From: Nitrosospira sp.
GTDB lineage: Bacteria > Pseudomonadota > Gammaproteobacteria > Burkholderiales > Nitrosomonadaceae
Length of the DNA: 64,000 nucleotides
Direction: 5' to 3'
Assembly: GCA_013697655.1 (NCBI GenBank)
Contig: JACCWK010000051.1
Location: 1 to 64,000, forward strand
The notes beneath the pieces are model-generated. The model ran no database searches, was not told the origin of the DNA, and was given only the letters and a program-made list of their open reading frames with translations. The translations under genes and the position numbers were made by a program. Below, in pieces: positions 31,973 to 44,600 of the stretch (its first letter is position 1; each line of letters begins with the position of its first letter).

Positions 31973-33631
31973 TCAGCGGCTATAATTTTCGGCAAGCTTG
32001 GTGATGAACTCATCGACGAAAATATGCATTTGAGATACAATTGATTTAATGCGCGACGCCAGGTAGTTGTACCCAAACAACGATGGTATCGCTACCGACA
32101 TCCCCGCTACAGTCGCCATTAGCGCCGCCGCGATGCCCGGTGCGATCGCGTTGACATTGACATCGCCCGCGGCGGCAATCGCCGCAAACGTGATCATCAC
32201 CCCCATCACCGTACCCAACAGCCCTATGAACGGACCGCCGGAAATAGCGATGGTGAGTAGTACCATGAACTTGTTCATGCGCTGGATTTCCTCCACCAAC
32301 CCGGCATCAAGGCTGGCGCGAATCGAGTCGAGCGATTGTGGCGATAAGGACTGGTCTAGGTGCGTAGCCTCCGTGTCCTTGAAGCGATGCGCTAATTCTG
32401 CTGCACCAATGTGATAAATGCGGTACAGGGAAGAATGTTGGAACTCGCTCGCCAACCCCTTGGATTTGTCTATCATGGCCAGGTCGGTTGACAGTTCGCG
32501 GAATTTGCCCATAAAGAGCCTGTTGGACCTATCGACCCGGGTGATATAGACCGCTTTGCTGTACATTACCCATATCGCGATGAGTAACATTACCGCCAGG
32601 AAACCGATTGCAATCCATCCATCCAGCGTCAATGATTTCAGGATGACGCCCATGTGCGAAGCTTCGCCGCCGGCTTCATTTGCTTCATCCTCGCCCAGCG
32701 TGACTAGTTTGCTATCCGGGCCTTGTGCTGCCTGCACCGCGATCCAGTCTGCATCGCGCACCACACCCGACACCTGCACTTCGTCCATCTCGCCTTGAAA
32801 TCCGGTTCCCAACGTTATATTGCCAGTTGGCAATGCCGCGCCCGGCGCTTCACCTGCCGGCTTGCCATCCACATAAATGCGTATCGCATCCGACACCGTC
32901 ACTCCGAGATGATGCCATTTGCCCGCGCTCATGGCTGTGCTGGACACCAGGCTTGAGGTGCCCGATTGCACCTTGACCATGCCGCCTTCCAGCAACACGC
33001 GCAGATTATCGGACTGAATAACGGTGCCATCCAGAGAAGATGGCTTGATCCATACCCCGAAGCTGAATCCACCGCTCACCTTTATAGGAGGGAGCGTGAT
33101 GTTTTGTGAGCCGCTGAATCCGACGCCGCCGTTCGAGAACGAAGCGGCTATGCGCTGCGCGGAAGACTGCACCACATGCAGGCCGTTCAAGGCGCTGTCT
33201 TGGGGAAGACCCTCCGGCTCTGCAAAGTGGTATACGGCACTGGCGGCGTCGTATGTTGTCTTCGGATTCGCTGCAGAGGCTGCCTTCTCGTTCCCGAAAT
33301 AAAGAAATATTTCCGTCTCGGGTAAAAGTTTCGGCACGCTTACCCATACCAGCGCCAACTCGTTCCCGACATCCCATTTCTCAAAATGGAATTTCAGTTC
33401 AGCCTTGTCGTCTCCCGCGATTAGACGCAGGTCGCTACCGTTATCATTCGCTGAAAAAAAATCAAAATTTCCCGTATGCAGGCGGATGAGTACCGGTGCA
33501 TCCACAGCCTCACCCGCCGTGCTGGCCAATGTGATTTTCTTGCGACCTGTCCATTCCTCATTCCACCATGCGTGGCTGGACAAGGAAAATGTGCATAACG
33601 CAAACGCAAGCAGAAACGCAAAGATGCGCAT
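31973..33631 (-). CDS. DUF2341/LamG-like domain fused to a MotA/TolQ/ExbB proton channel
   Basis: N-terminal WWNEEWTGRKKITLASTAGEAVDAPVLIRLHTGNFDF (DUF2341) and LamG-like segment; C-terminal ISGGPFIGLLGTVMGVMITFAAIAAAGDVNVNAIAPGIAAALMATVAGMSVAIPSLFGYNYL. Confidence 0.9.
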   Translation of the reverse strand: MRIFAFLLAFALCTFSLSSHAWWNEEWTGRKKITLASTAGEAVDAPVLIRLHTGNFDFFSANDNGSDLRLIAGDDKAELKFHFEKWDVGNELALVWVSVPKLLPETEIFLYFGNEKAASAANPKTTYDAASAVYHFAEPEGLPQDSALNGLHVVQSSAQRIAASFSNGGVGFSGSQNITLPPIKVSGGFSFGVWIKPSSLDGTVIQSDNLRVLLEGGMVKVQSGTSSLVSSTAMSAGKWHHLGVTVSDAIRIYVDGKPAGEAPGAALPTGNITLGTGFQGEMDEVQVSGVVRDADWIAVQAAQGPDSKLVTLGEDEANEAGGEASHMGVILKSLTLDGWIAIGFLAVMLLIAIWVMYSKAVYITRVDRSNRLFMGKFRELSTDLAMIDKSKGLASEFQHSSLYRIYHIGAAELAHRFKDTEATHLDQSLSPQSLDSIRASLDAGLVEEIQRMNKFMVLLTIAISGGPFIGLLGTVMGVMITFAAIAAAGDVNVNAIAPGIAAALMATVAGMSVAIPSLFGYNYLASRIKSIVSQMHIFVDEFITKLAENYSR

Positions 33632-34156
33632 GGGCCTATCAACGTGATATAAATAAACGGGGATTATGCATGCGCGAGATTACAACCATTAGTATTGACT
33701 ATGATCCGAATGGATCACTACTCAATCCTGGAAAAAGGGGAGGCGTGAAAATAGAACGGCAGTAGAAGTCCTAACCACGGCGTTATGAAAGGGGGAGAGA
33801 ATTAATTGGGTTTGGTCTGTTCGGCGCAGGCTTGGCCTTTATGCCACACTATGTTTGTAACATAGGCAGCGAAAGTGGCCTCAAGATTTGCCTTCAAGCT
33901 GAAGCGAGGAAGCAAATTACCATCCCTCTCGATAGAGTATGCAATGAAAGTATGGAAAGCAGGGAGCGCTGCATTGCAACGGAATCGCTTTTGGTCACGA
34001 AGGATTTTCTTTCCCTGATCTGTTCGGCTTAACGAGACCTTCTTTAAAATGAAAAAAAAAACGGGTAACGTCGGGAGCTAACATTGACTGGATAGAGCTG
34101 AAACATTCTTTTATCAAATTCAAGGACCCGACATATTTCCACAAAATTACGCGCGC

Positions 34157-35437
34157 GTGTGTCTTTCCCTATTAGCTGCGCTATCCTTGGTTGCTGCCAC
34201 CTGTTCCGCAAGCCGGAACAATGAAGAAGAGCATGCCGCAAGTTACCATGGTGAATCCAGAGAAGGTTTGTATATTCAACTCGGCCCGCGTCCTTTCTTC
34301 CTCGTCAATGACATGGAAGAAAGCAGGCTCAAGGGCAAGCTCAAGAGTTGCGCCAACGGCCCCTTTCGCAAGACAAATTTCTCTATCGGCCACCGCGGTG
34401 CTGGTTTGCAATTTCCGGAGCATACGAAAGAGTCGTATGAGGCGGCCGCACGCATGGGAGCCGGCATTGTGGAGTGCGACGTAACCTTTACCAAGGACAA
34501 GGAACTCGTTTGCCGCCATTCGCAATGCGACCTGCACACGACCACCAATATCCTTGACACGCCGTTGGCTGGAAAATGCTCCAAGCCGTTTATGCCTGCT
34601 CAGTTTGATGCGGCCGGAAATCTTGTTCAGGAGGCCACGGCAGAGTGTTGTACCAGTGACATTACCGTGAAGGAATTCAAAAGCCTTAGAGGCAAGATGG
34701 ACGGCTTCAATCCCGCCGCCAAGAACGCTCAGGAGTATTTGGCCGGCTGGCGCACGGACTTATATTCCGGCCCCACCAGCGGCACCCTGCTCACCCATAG
34801 AGAGAGCATCCAGTTATTCCACAAGATCGGCGTGAAAATGACGCCGGAGCTCAAGAGCGCCAGCGTAAGAATGCCTTATGATAGCGATGGCGACGGGGTC
34901 GGCGACTATACCCAGCAAGACTATGCTCAGCAGATGATCGACGAATACAAGGCTGAGAACGTCAAGCCCCATAACGTCTATGCGCAGTCCTTCGATATTC
35001 GCGACATACGTTACTGGATCGCCAAAGAGCCTCTATTTGGCAAACAGGCTGTTTTCCTTGATGACGCAAATACCGTTGCCGAGTTGCCCAACGCCGCGCA
35101 ACTGGGCGCGTACAAGGGCGAAGGTATCAATATCGTCGCTCCGCCTACTTTTGCGCTGCTCGATGTCGATAGTGAGGGCCACATCGTGGCTTCACGATAT
35201 GCAAGGCATGCCAAAGCCGCCGGACTCGATATTATTACGTGGACTCTGGAACGTTCCGGCATCCTGGCTGATGGCGACAACGGCTTTTATTACCAGACTA
35301 TCGATTCCGCCATTAAGCGTGAAGGCGATATGATGAAGGTGCTCGACGTCCTGGCGCGGGATGTAGGTATCATGGGCATCTTCAGCGATTGGCCCGCCAC
35401 CGTGAGTTACTATGCCATTTGCATGAACTTGAAATAA
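34157..35437 (+). CDS. Secreted glycerophosphodiester phosphodiesterase family protein (GTG start)
   Basis: Hydrophobic leader; [52 protein letters not shown] is a GDPD motif. Confidence 0.85.
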   Translation: MCLSLLAALSLVAATCSASRNNEEEHAASYHGESREGLYIQLGPRPFFLVNDMEESRLKGKLKSCANGPFRKTNFSIGHRGAGLQFPEHTKESYEAAARMGAGIVECDVTFTKDKELVCRHSQCDLHTTTNILDTPLAGKCSKPFMPAQFDAAGNLVQEATAECCTSDITVKEFKSLRGKMDGFNPAAKNAQEYLAGWRTDLYSGPTSGTLLTHRESIQLFHKIGVKMTPELKSASVRMPYDSDGDGVGDYTQQDYAQQMIDEYKAENVKPHNVYAQSFDIRDIRYWIAKEPLFGKQAVFLDDANTVAELPNAAQLGAYKGEGINIVAPPTFALLDVDSEGHIVASRYARHAKAAGLDIITWTLERSGILADGDNGFYYQTIDSAIKREGDMMKVLDVLARDVGIMGIFSDWPATVSYYAICMNLK

Positions 35438-35622
35438 CCTGCGCTTAAACCGGATACCGCATGCAAGAGATACGCCTGGCGGCAGTTCCTTTGCGCGGCG
35501 CGTATAGCCGGTCGATCACCCTAAGTCAAACTATTTAAATAATAACGTGGAGCGCAGTTTCGGCAATTCATGGCTCAGCCCTTCCCGAAACGATGGGGCG
35601 AAGCCGGACTATCCCACTTGTG

Positions 35623-38600
35623 CTATTCGCCATGGCCGATCACCTCGGCTGAAATAAAGGTGGGTTTGAGCTTTTTCATCGCATCGGATGTGCGGGCGGC
35701 GTCCGACAGGTTCTGCGATAAAGCAGCTGTCGCCTTGCCTACGTCATCCCCTTGCGAGGTTGCGCCCGAAGTGGTGGCGCTGACCGCACTGGCATCCGCA
35801 ACCGGCGCACCGGTGGTAGTCCCAGCCACGGCAATATTGTCCGCGCCCAGCACGACCTGGGCGGCGATATTGAGGTTGTTTGCCCGAATGCCGGCGTCAC
35901 CCGCATTTACCGTGCCTTTGGGTGCAATCAAATCAATGTCACCCGCAACCCTGCCGCCACTGGAAAGCGCGCCGATCCCGCTCCCTGAAGCCGCACCCTG
36001 CAATTCCTGGGTTACTTTACCTTGTTGATCCACCTTTATGATGGGCGGCGGCACTGCAGTCGCAGTCTTCTTGCCTTTACCGGCATCGATATCTCCTTCA
36101 CTCGACCACAGCAGCACATTCCCCCCGCCCACGGTAAGAATGCGCGACTGATTAACGAGTATATTGTCACGGGCAAATCCGCGGACGTTACCGTCGGCCA
36201 CCGTCAGCATGCCCAGGACATCATTGCCGGTATCGACCAGCACTGCTGGCGTATTGCTGAGACCGACAATCAGGTCGCCGCCCGGTACCATGAATTCGAT
36301 GTTGCCGCCGCGCTCGGTCTTGATACGGCTCGCAAACAGATTGATTTCCCCCTGATAATTCTTGAAACTGCCATCCTCATTTTGCTCACGCAATCCAGGG
36401 AACACTAATTCCAGGGCCGCATAGCCACGCTCAAAATTTGCCGCAAACGGGCTGTCGCGATTGTTCGAGTCGCGACCAGTGACCAGTAGGGCAGAATAGA
36501 CCATCTCGCGCACCATTTCGCGTTGGGCATCCATGTCAAGCGCCTGTACGGCCTTAACTGCTTGCAACGCGCTGGCGCCGTTCAAAGCATCGTTTTTTAC
36601 CAGCCAGCGGGCCTGCCACAACAGGGCATCCGTCGGGTTGCCGCCCGCCTTTTCCAGCTCGGCGACCAACCGGCCAACTGCACCGGCATAATCGATTCCC
36701 GTCGCGCCCACCCCTGCCGCTACGTGAATATCGGCGCCACCTGTGGGCAATTGCGCATTGTCGAGATCGCCCCGGCTCACAATCCCCGCCGATGTGCCCA
36801 AGTCGATATTACGTCCTGCCGTCACCTCCAGCCGCCCCAAACCGCCTACCCATATTTTGGCATCATCTGTCCGGCTGTTTCCAGAAATGAAGGCCACATC
36901 TCTGCCCGCCACTACCTGGCTGAGATCGCCGGCATTGGCGTGCTGCACCAGAATGCCCAAATCGCGCACGTCCTGCCCCGCCCGTACCCGAACTGCCTTG
37001 GCCACATCCAGGTTAGGAAGCCCAACCTCATTACCCCGGATATCCCCTGCCACAGCGTAGACCCGCGCCGGCTGGGTATCGCCGGTATGGATGGGAACGG
37101 CGGCATGAACACGGACAAGATCCTCACCCCGCAGGAGGGTAGTCGGGAACTGGGCGTATTCTGTGCCAGGCCTGATAGCATTGGGTATCAGCGCAGGGTC
37201 CCGGTCGCTCAGGACTATACGCGCGGGAATACTGATCGAATTTGCCGCCAGCAACGTCAACTGCGCGTGCGCCGAGGGGCTCAGCACGATATCGGTGTCG
37301 CCGTCGTTCATGAAAATGTCATTCTGAAACGCCGTGGCCGACAGGGTCGGCGGCAGAAGAGAAAGCAACGTCGGTTTGTAATTCGAGGAAGATATGTTGA
37401 AGTTAAGCCCCGGACCATTGACGCCCTGGGTCTTTCTGTAAGCTTCTTGTATACCCGCACTTCCTTCCCCACCGTTGTGCAGCGTCACCTTACCATCCAG
37501 GCTCTGCATATCCACGCCACTCTCCGCCCCATAAGTTGAAAACAAGCTCCAGCTGAGACTGGTTATATTGTTAATGTTAAATGCTGCGCTGTTGCCCGAA
37601 GACTGAACCACCAGATGCGGGTTCAATATCGTTTGAATATTGACATCCCCTTGCACCTGCACCCGCGCTTGCGCATCCCCCAGTGCCAGGATGACATATA
37701 GCGGATTACCGCTCACATCTTGTCCACTGTCCATCTTGCCGCCTACCTTCAGCACCAGATCACCACGGTCGGCATAGTATTGGCCGCCCAGCAAATCGCC
37801 GCCGCTTTCCACCCGCACATCACCGCCGCCGGTTTTCACCAACTGGCGGGCGTCCGGCGAAATGGCACCCATGCGCGCCTGGCTGGGCGTGCTGGCCGAG
37901 ACATTCTCCACTTTTCCGCCCGCAGTGAGCGTGACATTGCCGCCACCCAGCGCGCCGATACCCTGCTGGAACTGGTCGAAGCGCACCCACCAGGCTGGCT
38001 GGCGCGCATATTCTCCGGTTGTGTCATCCAGCGCGCCCTGGCGGAACAGCCAGTTGGAATAGAGTTGTGCCGAGGGCGACCCGACAATACTGCCCCCTGC
38101 AGCCAGGCTTACATTGCCGCCGCCCTGGCTGAACTGGGCATTGATGGGTACGGCAAACCCATCCGCCAGGTCAGCAATGCGGCCAGCGGTATAAATGGCC
38201 GATTTGCCGTCAGCCAGTTTAATGTTGTGTCCCGCGGCAATCTGGATACCGCCCGTGCCCGTGCGCACCAATTTGCCCGCTGCGAGGGTGACGTCGCCGC
38301 TGCCCGCCTTGACCGCCAGCGGATCGGCCGCTCCGGTATCGGCTCCGGCCACCAGCCGATAGCCCCAGGAATCTCCTGCAAGCAGCGTGGCCGGCGTAGT
38401 CCCGCTGCTGAATGGCGTCGCCATGTTGAAGCCATCCGACAGACTGTTGTCGAGCTTGAGGTTGCCTGCCGCCCGCAGGGTCAGCATACCCGGCTCTCCT
38501 CCCACGCGACTGGTACCGAGATTCCAGTTATTGTCGAGTGTGAGATCCCCCGTATTGATTGCAGGATCCGAGCGCACCTCTACGCCGGTGCGCACATGGA

Positions 38601-41600
38601 AGCCGGCATCGCCGGCCTTGCCCAGCCGCGATGCAATCGTGCCGGCATGGGATGCAAAATCGGCATTGTCGGCGTTCACCGTGTCGAGACTCAGCACCGT
38701 ACCACTGCTTGCGCCGCTACTAGTGAGCGTCGCGATATGGTCATAGACCTTGACCGCTTCGACCACTATCGATTTAGCGCCGCTGATATCGCTGCTGAAA
38801 GCATCCACGGCCAGGTCACTGCCTGCGCCGCTGCCGGTGCGGGGCGCACGAAATGATACTTCACCACCCTCTCCGGCCTGGACTCCACCGCCCCCACGCA
38901 CGTCCATAGCGCTACCCGTCGCCAGATTCAGCCTCCCCCCGGCGGTGCCAATTTCCACTTCACCACCGTTTTTACCGTTACCGGTTGCGTAGGCATCCAG
39001 CTTCGCACCTGCCAGCACCGTCACATCGTTCTTTGCATAAAGATGAATACTGCCCGCATCGCTACCTGAAGCATCGACGTGACCCGCGACATCAAGTTGG
39101 CCGCCATCCACCGCAATACGGACGTCTCTTGCCTTAACCGTATCGGATGCGGCCAGGCTGACATCGCCGGTACGCACACGTAGCACTCTTGCGCTATCGA
39201 ATACGCCCTGGTTGAGTGCCGTGTTTAGCGTGGAGAAATCCGTCAGCGCGGCCACATCCAGATCAAAACGTCCTCCCTCACCCCTGGTGCCGCTGGCATC
39301 CGCGGCGGCGGAACCCTGAAGACTGCCTGCAGCAATGGCGGCCATACCGTTCGCTGCACGCACGACCACCTTACCCGCATCGCCACCCCGCGCCCCGGAT
39401 ACATTCACCTGGGCACCGGTTTGCACCACTACGTTTCCGTTATTGCTGACCAATTCGACGATACCTCCGGGCGACGCGCGCTCGACATCAAAAAAAGCCA
39501 CGGAGCGCCCGGCTGCATTCACTATCGCATTCGCGCCGAGCGTAAGATTGCCGGACGTCGCAGTAAGCATGAGCTGGCCCGAAGGCAGGTTTGCCTCAGT
39601 ATCGAACATTACGTCCGTGCCTGACAACGCCCATTTCGCCCCGAGTGCATTCACTGCCGCGAGTGTACGATCCGCCGCTATGTCGGCCGCGTTGAGTGCG
39701 CCGACGGCGACGAGGGTTTGGTTGGCCCCCTGCTCACCGCCGATTCGCGCGACATTCAAGTTCGCCGTTCCGGCGGCAATATCCATGCTGCCCGTCCCGC
39801 GCCCTATTAATTCATTGGCGCTGATGCCGACCTGGGAAAATCCCTCGATGGCTTTAATGCCTTCGCCGAATACCAGTTGGTCCGCCTGGATCGCGAGCAC
39901 GCCGTTGCCGGGCGTTCCATCGGAAGTAAATGCCGCTCCCCCCCGGTTCGAAAGCACGATGCTGGTTGCGCGCAGATTTGCGGTTTTACCATCGTTGCCC
40001 AGGCCAGCCAACCCGGCGCCCGAGAGATTCAAGGCTTGCAGTGTCGGCTTGCCTTCGGCATTCACGCCGCCAACACTCACGTTGCCATACAGGTCAAAGG
40101 TAGAGTAACTTGTCAGCGCCAGGGAATTCAAGCTGTTCAGTCCATCAAGTTCGCCCTGGCTGAATACCAGGCCTTCAGCACCGGTCGGCGCGGCGCCAAA
40201 ACTTACGCGCGTGGCACCGACGGCCAGATTTCCGGCAACGGGCTCACCCTTGCCATCAGCAAAAATGGTAGCGCCCGCAAACGCATTCTGCTTCGTAGCA
40301 TCGAGCGTGATTGAATTTCCCGAGCGGATGGTGCTGCCGGCTTCGCCCGCCAGCGTGCCCAGACTGCGGTCCGGACTACCGGTGCGCGAAAAGCTGGCGG
40401 CGGTTGACGCGACCCGGACCAAGGCGCCATTACCGGCGGTTTCATAGCTTCTTGCCTTGGCTGTATCATCCACGCTGCCCGCACGGCCCTGGGCCTCCGT
40501 GAAGCTGCCAGACTTCAGCGTGAGGATATCCTTCGCCGCCAGAATGATTTCATCGCTCTTCAGGGCATGATTAACATCGTTGGCCAATGTCACCTCGTCG
40601 GCATTTACCGTGAGGGTAGTGCTGGTGCTGCCGGTGCTGCGCGTGCCGCCCAGGAACAGACTTGCCGCCCCCATGGCGTTGAGCGTCGCCGCCGAGATAC
40701 GCGTGGCCTGTGGATCGATTCCGGACGGCGTTGCGCCTGTAATGGTGATTTTCGGCGCGCTGATATCCACTGCCGCACCGCGGCCTCCGGCAGCGGCCGC
40801 CAGTTTGAATATGGCATCCAGCTTCAGCCCGCCGGCAGTATCGATGGAAAGCAGGCCGCCGTCCTGCGGACGGCTCTGGCTGGCGGCGAAAAAGTCCGAA
40901 GCGCGGGTAAGATTGATTTCCGAGCGCTGTAAAACCTGCTCACGGGTCAGTACTTCGAATCCATTCCACAGGGCATCACGCGGACCACCCACCAGTGCCC
41001 GGCTATCCGTGACGTAGCCGGGCACCACCTGGGTACCATCCTGCTTGCTGAAAGCCTGTCCTGGCAGCAGATTATGCACGCCGGCCTCCAGCCTCACTGC
41101 ATAAGCGCCGGGCAGCAACGCATAGTGCGCGGGCAGCAATGTATAAACGCCCGCCGACAGCCCCGGCATGCCCGATAGATATACGGCGTCCCCCGCCGCG
41201 CGGTCGAAGCCGGTATTTTCCTGCCTGTCGCCCGGGGCAAATCCGCTTGCATAGCCCGGCAGGATGGCATAGGTGCCCGCATCGTCAAGGATATCACGCG
41301 AACCTCCTGGTCCCACGCTGAACTCGTAGCCCTGCAAATCACCCCCACCACTGAGATCAACGGTTGCGCCTGCCTGCATGTCGATATTCGCCGCCTGCGT
41401 GCGTATTGATTTTTCAGCCAACGCAAGCTGCGGGATTTCGTTCCCGTCAGGCTTGTATACCCAGCTGCGGCCATTCACCAGTATGCCAAATGGAATCAGG
41501 CTGCCGGCCATGGAGGCGATCGAGGTCAGGCTGCCATCCTTGAATATCAAGGTGTCGGTAGCATTGAAGGCCAGCTGGCCGAATGGGGCCCACACATTGC

Positions 41601-44600
41601 CATCCTGCACGATATTCGCGGCCGTTACCGTGAGACTGCCCAGAGCGGATAGCGGCTGCGAGGGTTGCATGGCATTGCGGCTGAACGCAACCGTCTGTCC
41701 GGGCGTCTGAATGCTGACCTGGCTATAAGTTGTTGGAGCTATCACCGCACCGCTAAAAAACAGATCAGCCGCGCTTGAAAGCGTGCTTGCCGGACGTGGG
41801 GAGCCGCTGCTGCCGACCCCCGACAACCTTACTTCCTGGGTCCCATTCAGCTCGGCACGCGCCATGCCGGTCAGAGTCAGGTTTCCCGCCAGTTCCAGCA
41901 GTTGTGCGTCTGCCCTTAAGGTGCCACTGCCGGGAAGCGGCGTGTTAACCACATCCACACGGTTGATGTCGAAATTGCCCAGCCGCAGGGTCTCGGCTTT
42001 AAGGATGGCCGTGCCTCCCGCCGTTTCGATACGTGGCGCATCGAGTACCACCTCTTTCAACGGCAACGACCGGTTGGTACCCACATTCAAGTCGTTTTCC
42101 AGCTTGATTGCGTCCCGACTTTTAAACGCGACGCGATCAAAGCCCGCCGGCTCGAGCGCGGCAGCGCCAATCCGGGCCTGTCCGTTCACCCCGGCGGGGA
42201 TGGCGACGCCGGGAGTCAGATCACCTGCCTGCTGCGCCGCGGTTTGAGCCAGGCGCAGTACCCGCTCCCCAGGTAGAAAACCTTTATTTGGCGCATCGTC
42301 GACATCCTCAAGCCCAAGAACGAGATTAAAAGTTCCGCCGCGATTGGACGCGCTACCTGCTTGCGCCAGGATGGTGCCATCCAGCAATATGCTTTCGCGT
42401 GCAGTGATGTTGAGCGATCCGGCATCGCTGCCCACGCGCTGCCCCAGACCCCCTGTCTCATTCAAAATATCCAGCCGCACCGGCGCGGCACCCGCGAGCC
42501 TGATACTTGATCCCGCCTCGGCCACGACACTGCCGAACTGTGCGTTTAGCGTTATATCACCGCCGTTCAATACCGTGCCCTGAGTCAGCCGCTGATTGTC
42601 GAGAAAGGTAAGCGCCACGCCCGATACGTCGAGCACCGCCTGCTTGCCCAGCCAGAGGCTGTTGCTGGCATCGAAATTATGGGCGTGACTGTGATCCAGC
42701 GTCGCCGTAATGTTGCCGCCAGGCGCTGTGATGCGTCCTTGTATGTTCAGCAATCGACCGGCTGCAAGCGTAATTTTTGCCTTGGGATCGGCCTCGATAT
42801 GCGAACCCGTACCGATCAGCAGATCGCCTGCCCGATCCTCGGTATCTTTTGCCGTAAGGCTCAGATCTACCGGTTGTCGCACCAGGTCGTCCAGCTTTAT
42901 CCGACGGGTAAAATCTTCCACTCTGCTACCGCTGGGCCGCAGGGTATAGTCCGGTTGCAATTCCAGGCTGAGGACGGCAGGTTTAATTCGTACTCCCTCG
43001 GATAAAATCACACGCTCCAGTCCGGCAAGGTTTATATTAGCAAAACCCCCGCGCTCAAAAAACTCCGCGCCCAGATTGACCGTGTCGGCCGCGCTGTCCA
43101 GTACGCCGCCGATCTGGATTTTATTGCTGGAAACGGTAAGCGTGCCACCCTTGCCGATGCCATAACCGTGCATATTCTCCGTGACGCCCGACACCGCGTT
43201 ACCTGACAGGGCGATTTCACCGCCGTTACCGGCAATGACGCTGCCGCGGCCATCGACCTTGAGCCGGCCGCCGCCAGTAACATCAAGCAGTGTGTTTTGC
43301 CCCAGCGCCACATTGTCGACAGTTGAGAGAACGATTTTGCCGCCATGCACCAGGGCGACCTCGCCAGAACCTGCAGGCACGCCGCGTAGTTCATTTACCC
43401 ATGCCCCGCGCGCCGACAACGTCACCCCATCGGCCAACACAACATTTAGTGGAGCCGATCCTCCATCGGGGAGTTCGTTTCTACGCGCCTCGAACACAAT
43501 CGAACCGGCTGCGGCCTCAACATCTGCGCTGACAGTAATGCCCTGTGCGGCAATGTGCATGCTGCCGCCCTGCGGTGTACGCAGCGCCTCCCGCACCGCC
43601 GCCGCCTGGTTACTGAAAATACCGAGATTGGCGACCTTATCCTTGCCTAACAATGCGGGATTGAGATTCAAAGTAGTGATGAGATCGGATGAAAGCGCAT
43701 CACCAAATTTGAACCCCGTTGGCAGGATAGCGCCGGCGCTGCTCAGATCGATCCTCTGGTTCAGCTTGTAATCAAGCCCGCCGGAAATGGGGTTGACCGC
43801 AGGGTCGTTGCCTATGGTCAGACGAGCGCCAGCAGGTATGATGCCCAGGTCGCGCTGCACTTCCCCGACAATAGTACGGCCCTGGATGTCAGCCTGCATC
43901 ACATTCGCGCGCAGGCCGATAATTTCCAGCGCGCCTGCATTCTTGCCTTCGGTATAGCCCGGGTCATAATTGAAGCTCTGGCCCAGGTCGATCACCTCTT
44001 TCACATTCCAACGCCCGAAATCCTGCACATAGCGAGTGGCGATGCCGTCATAACGCACGTCGGCTCGGCCATTGGCAATATCGGTCAATACCCCGCGAGA
44101 CATGAGCAGTGTGGTTTTCACGCTGGCCGGGGTGTAGTTCAGGCTGCCGCCCGACAGGTCGATCACCGCATCGGATTCGATTATGGCCTCCCCCTGGGAG
44201 CTCATGCGCACTATGCCGCCCTGGGTGGATCGCTCGGTAACCGTTCGTTCCAGACGCGCTTGATAGGATTGCAGGCTATCCCTGGAAATGAGGGTAGGCT
44301 TGCCTGCGTCGGCATTGGCCAAGGCACGGTTGATGTCGACAAAAACTTTCTGGCTGCGCAGCGGGCCGTCGCGATTAACCGGCGAGTCTTTCAGCTCGTC
44401 CCCCCTCAGTTCAACTTCCACTCCGTTGCGTGCCGTGGAAACGGCCACGTTTTCCAGTCCGGCCACACTGATGCGCGCACCGCTGGCGATATGAATACGG
44501 GCAACGTCAGAGACAGGGGCATTAAACATCTGCTTGATCGGATCATTGGTGAATAGCAGGCCGGGATTGTCCAGAGCAATGAAATTCACTTCACCCGCCG

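Noticed and set aside
33640-34156. ~500-bp gap with small ORFs (33568..33765, 33832..34032)
   Set aside because: No start context, domain or structure convincing enough to call a gene or RNA.
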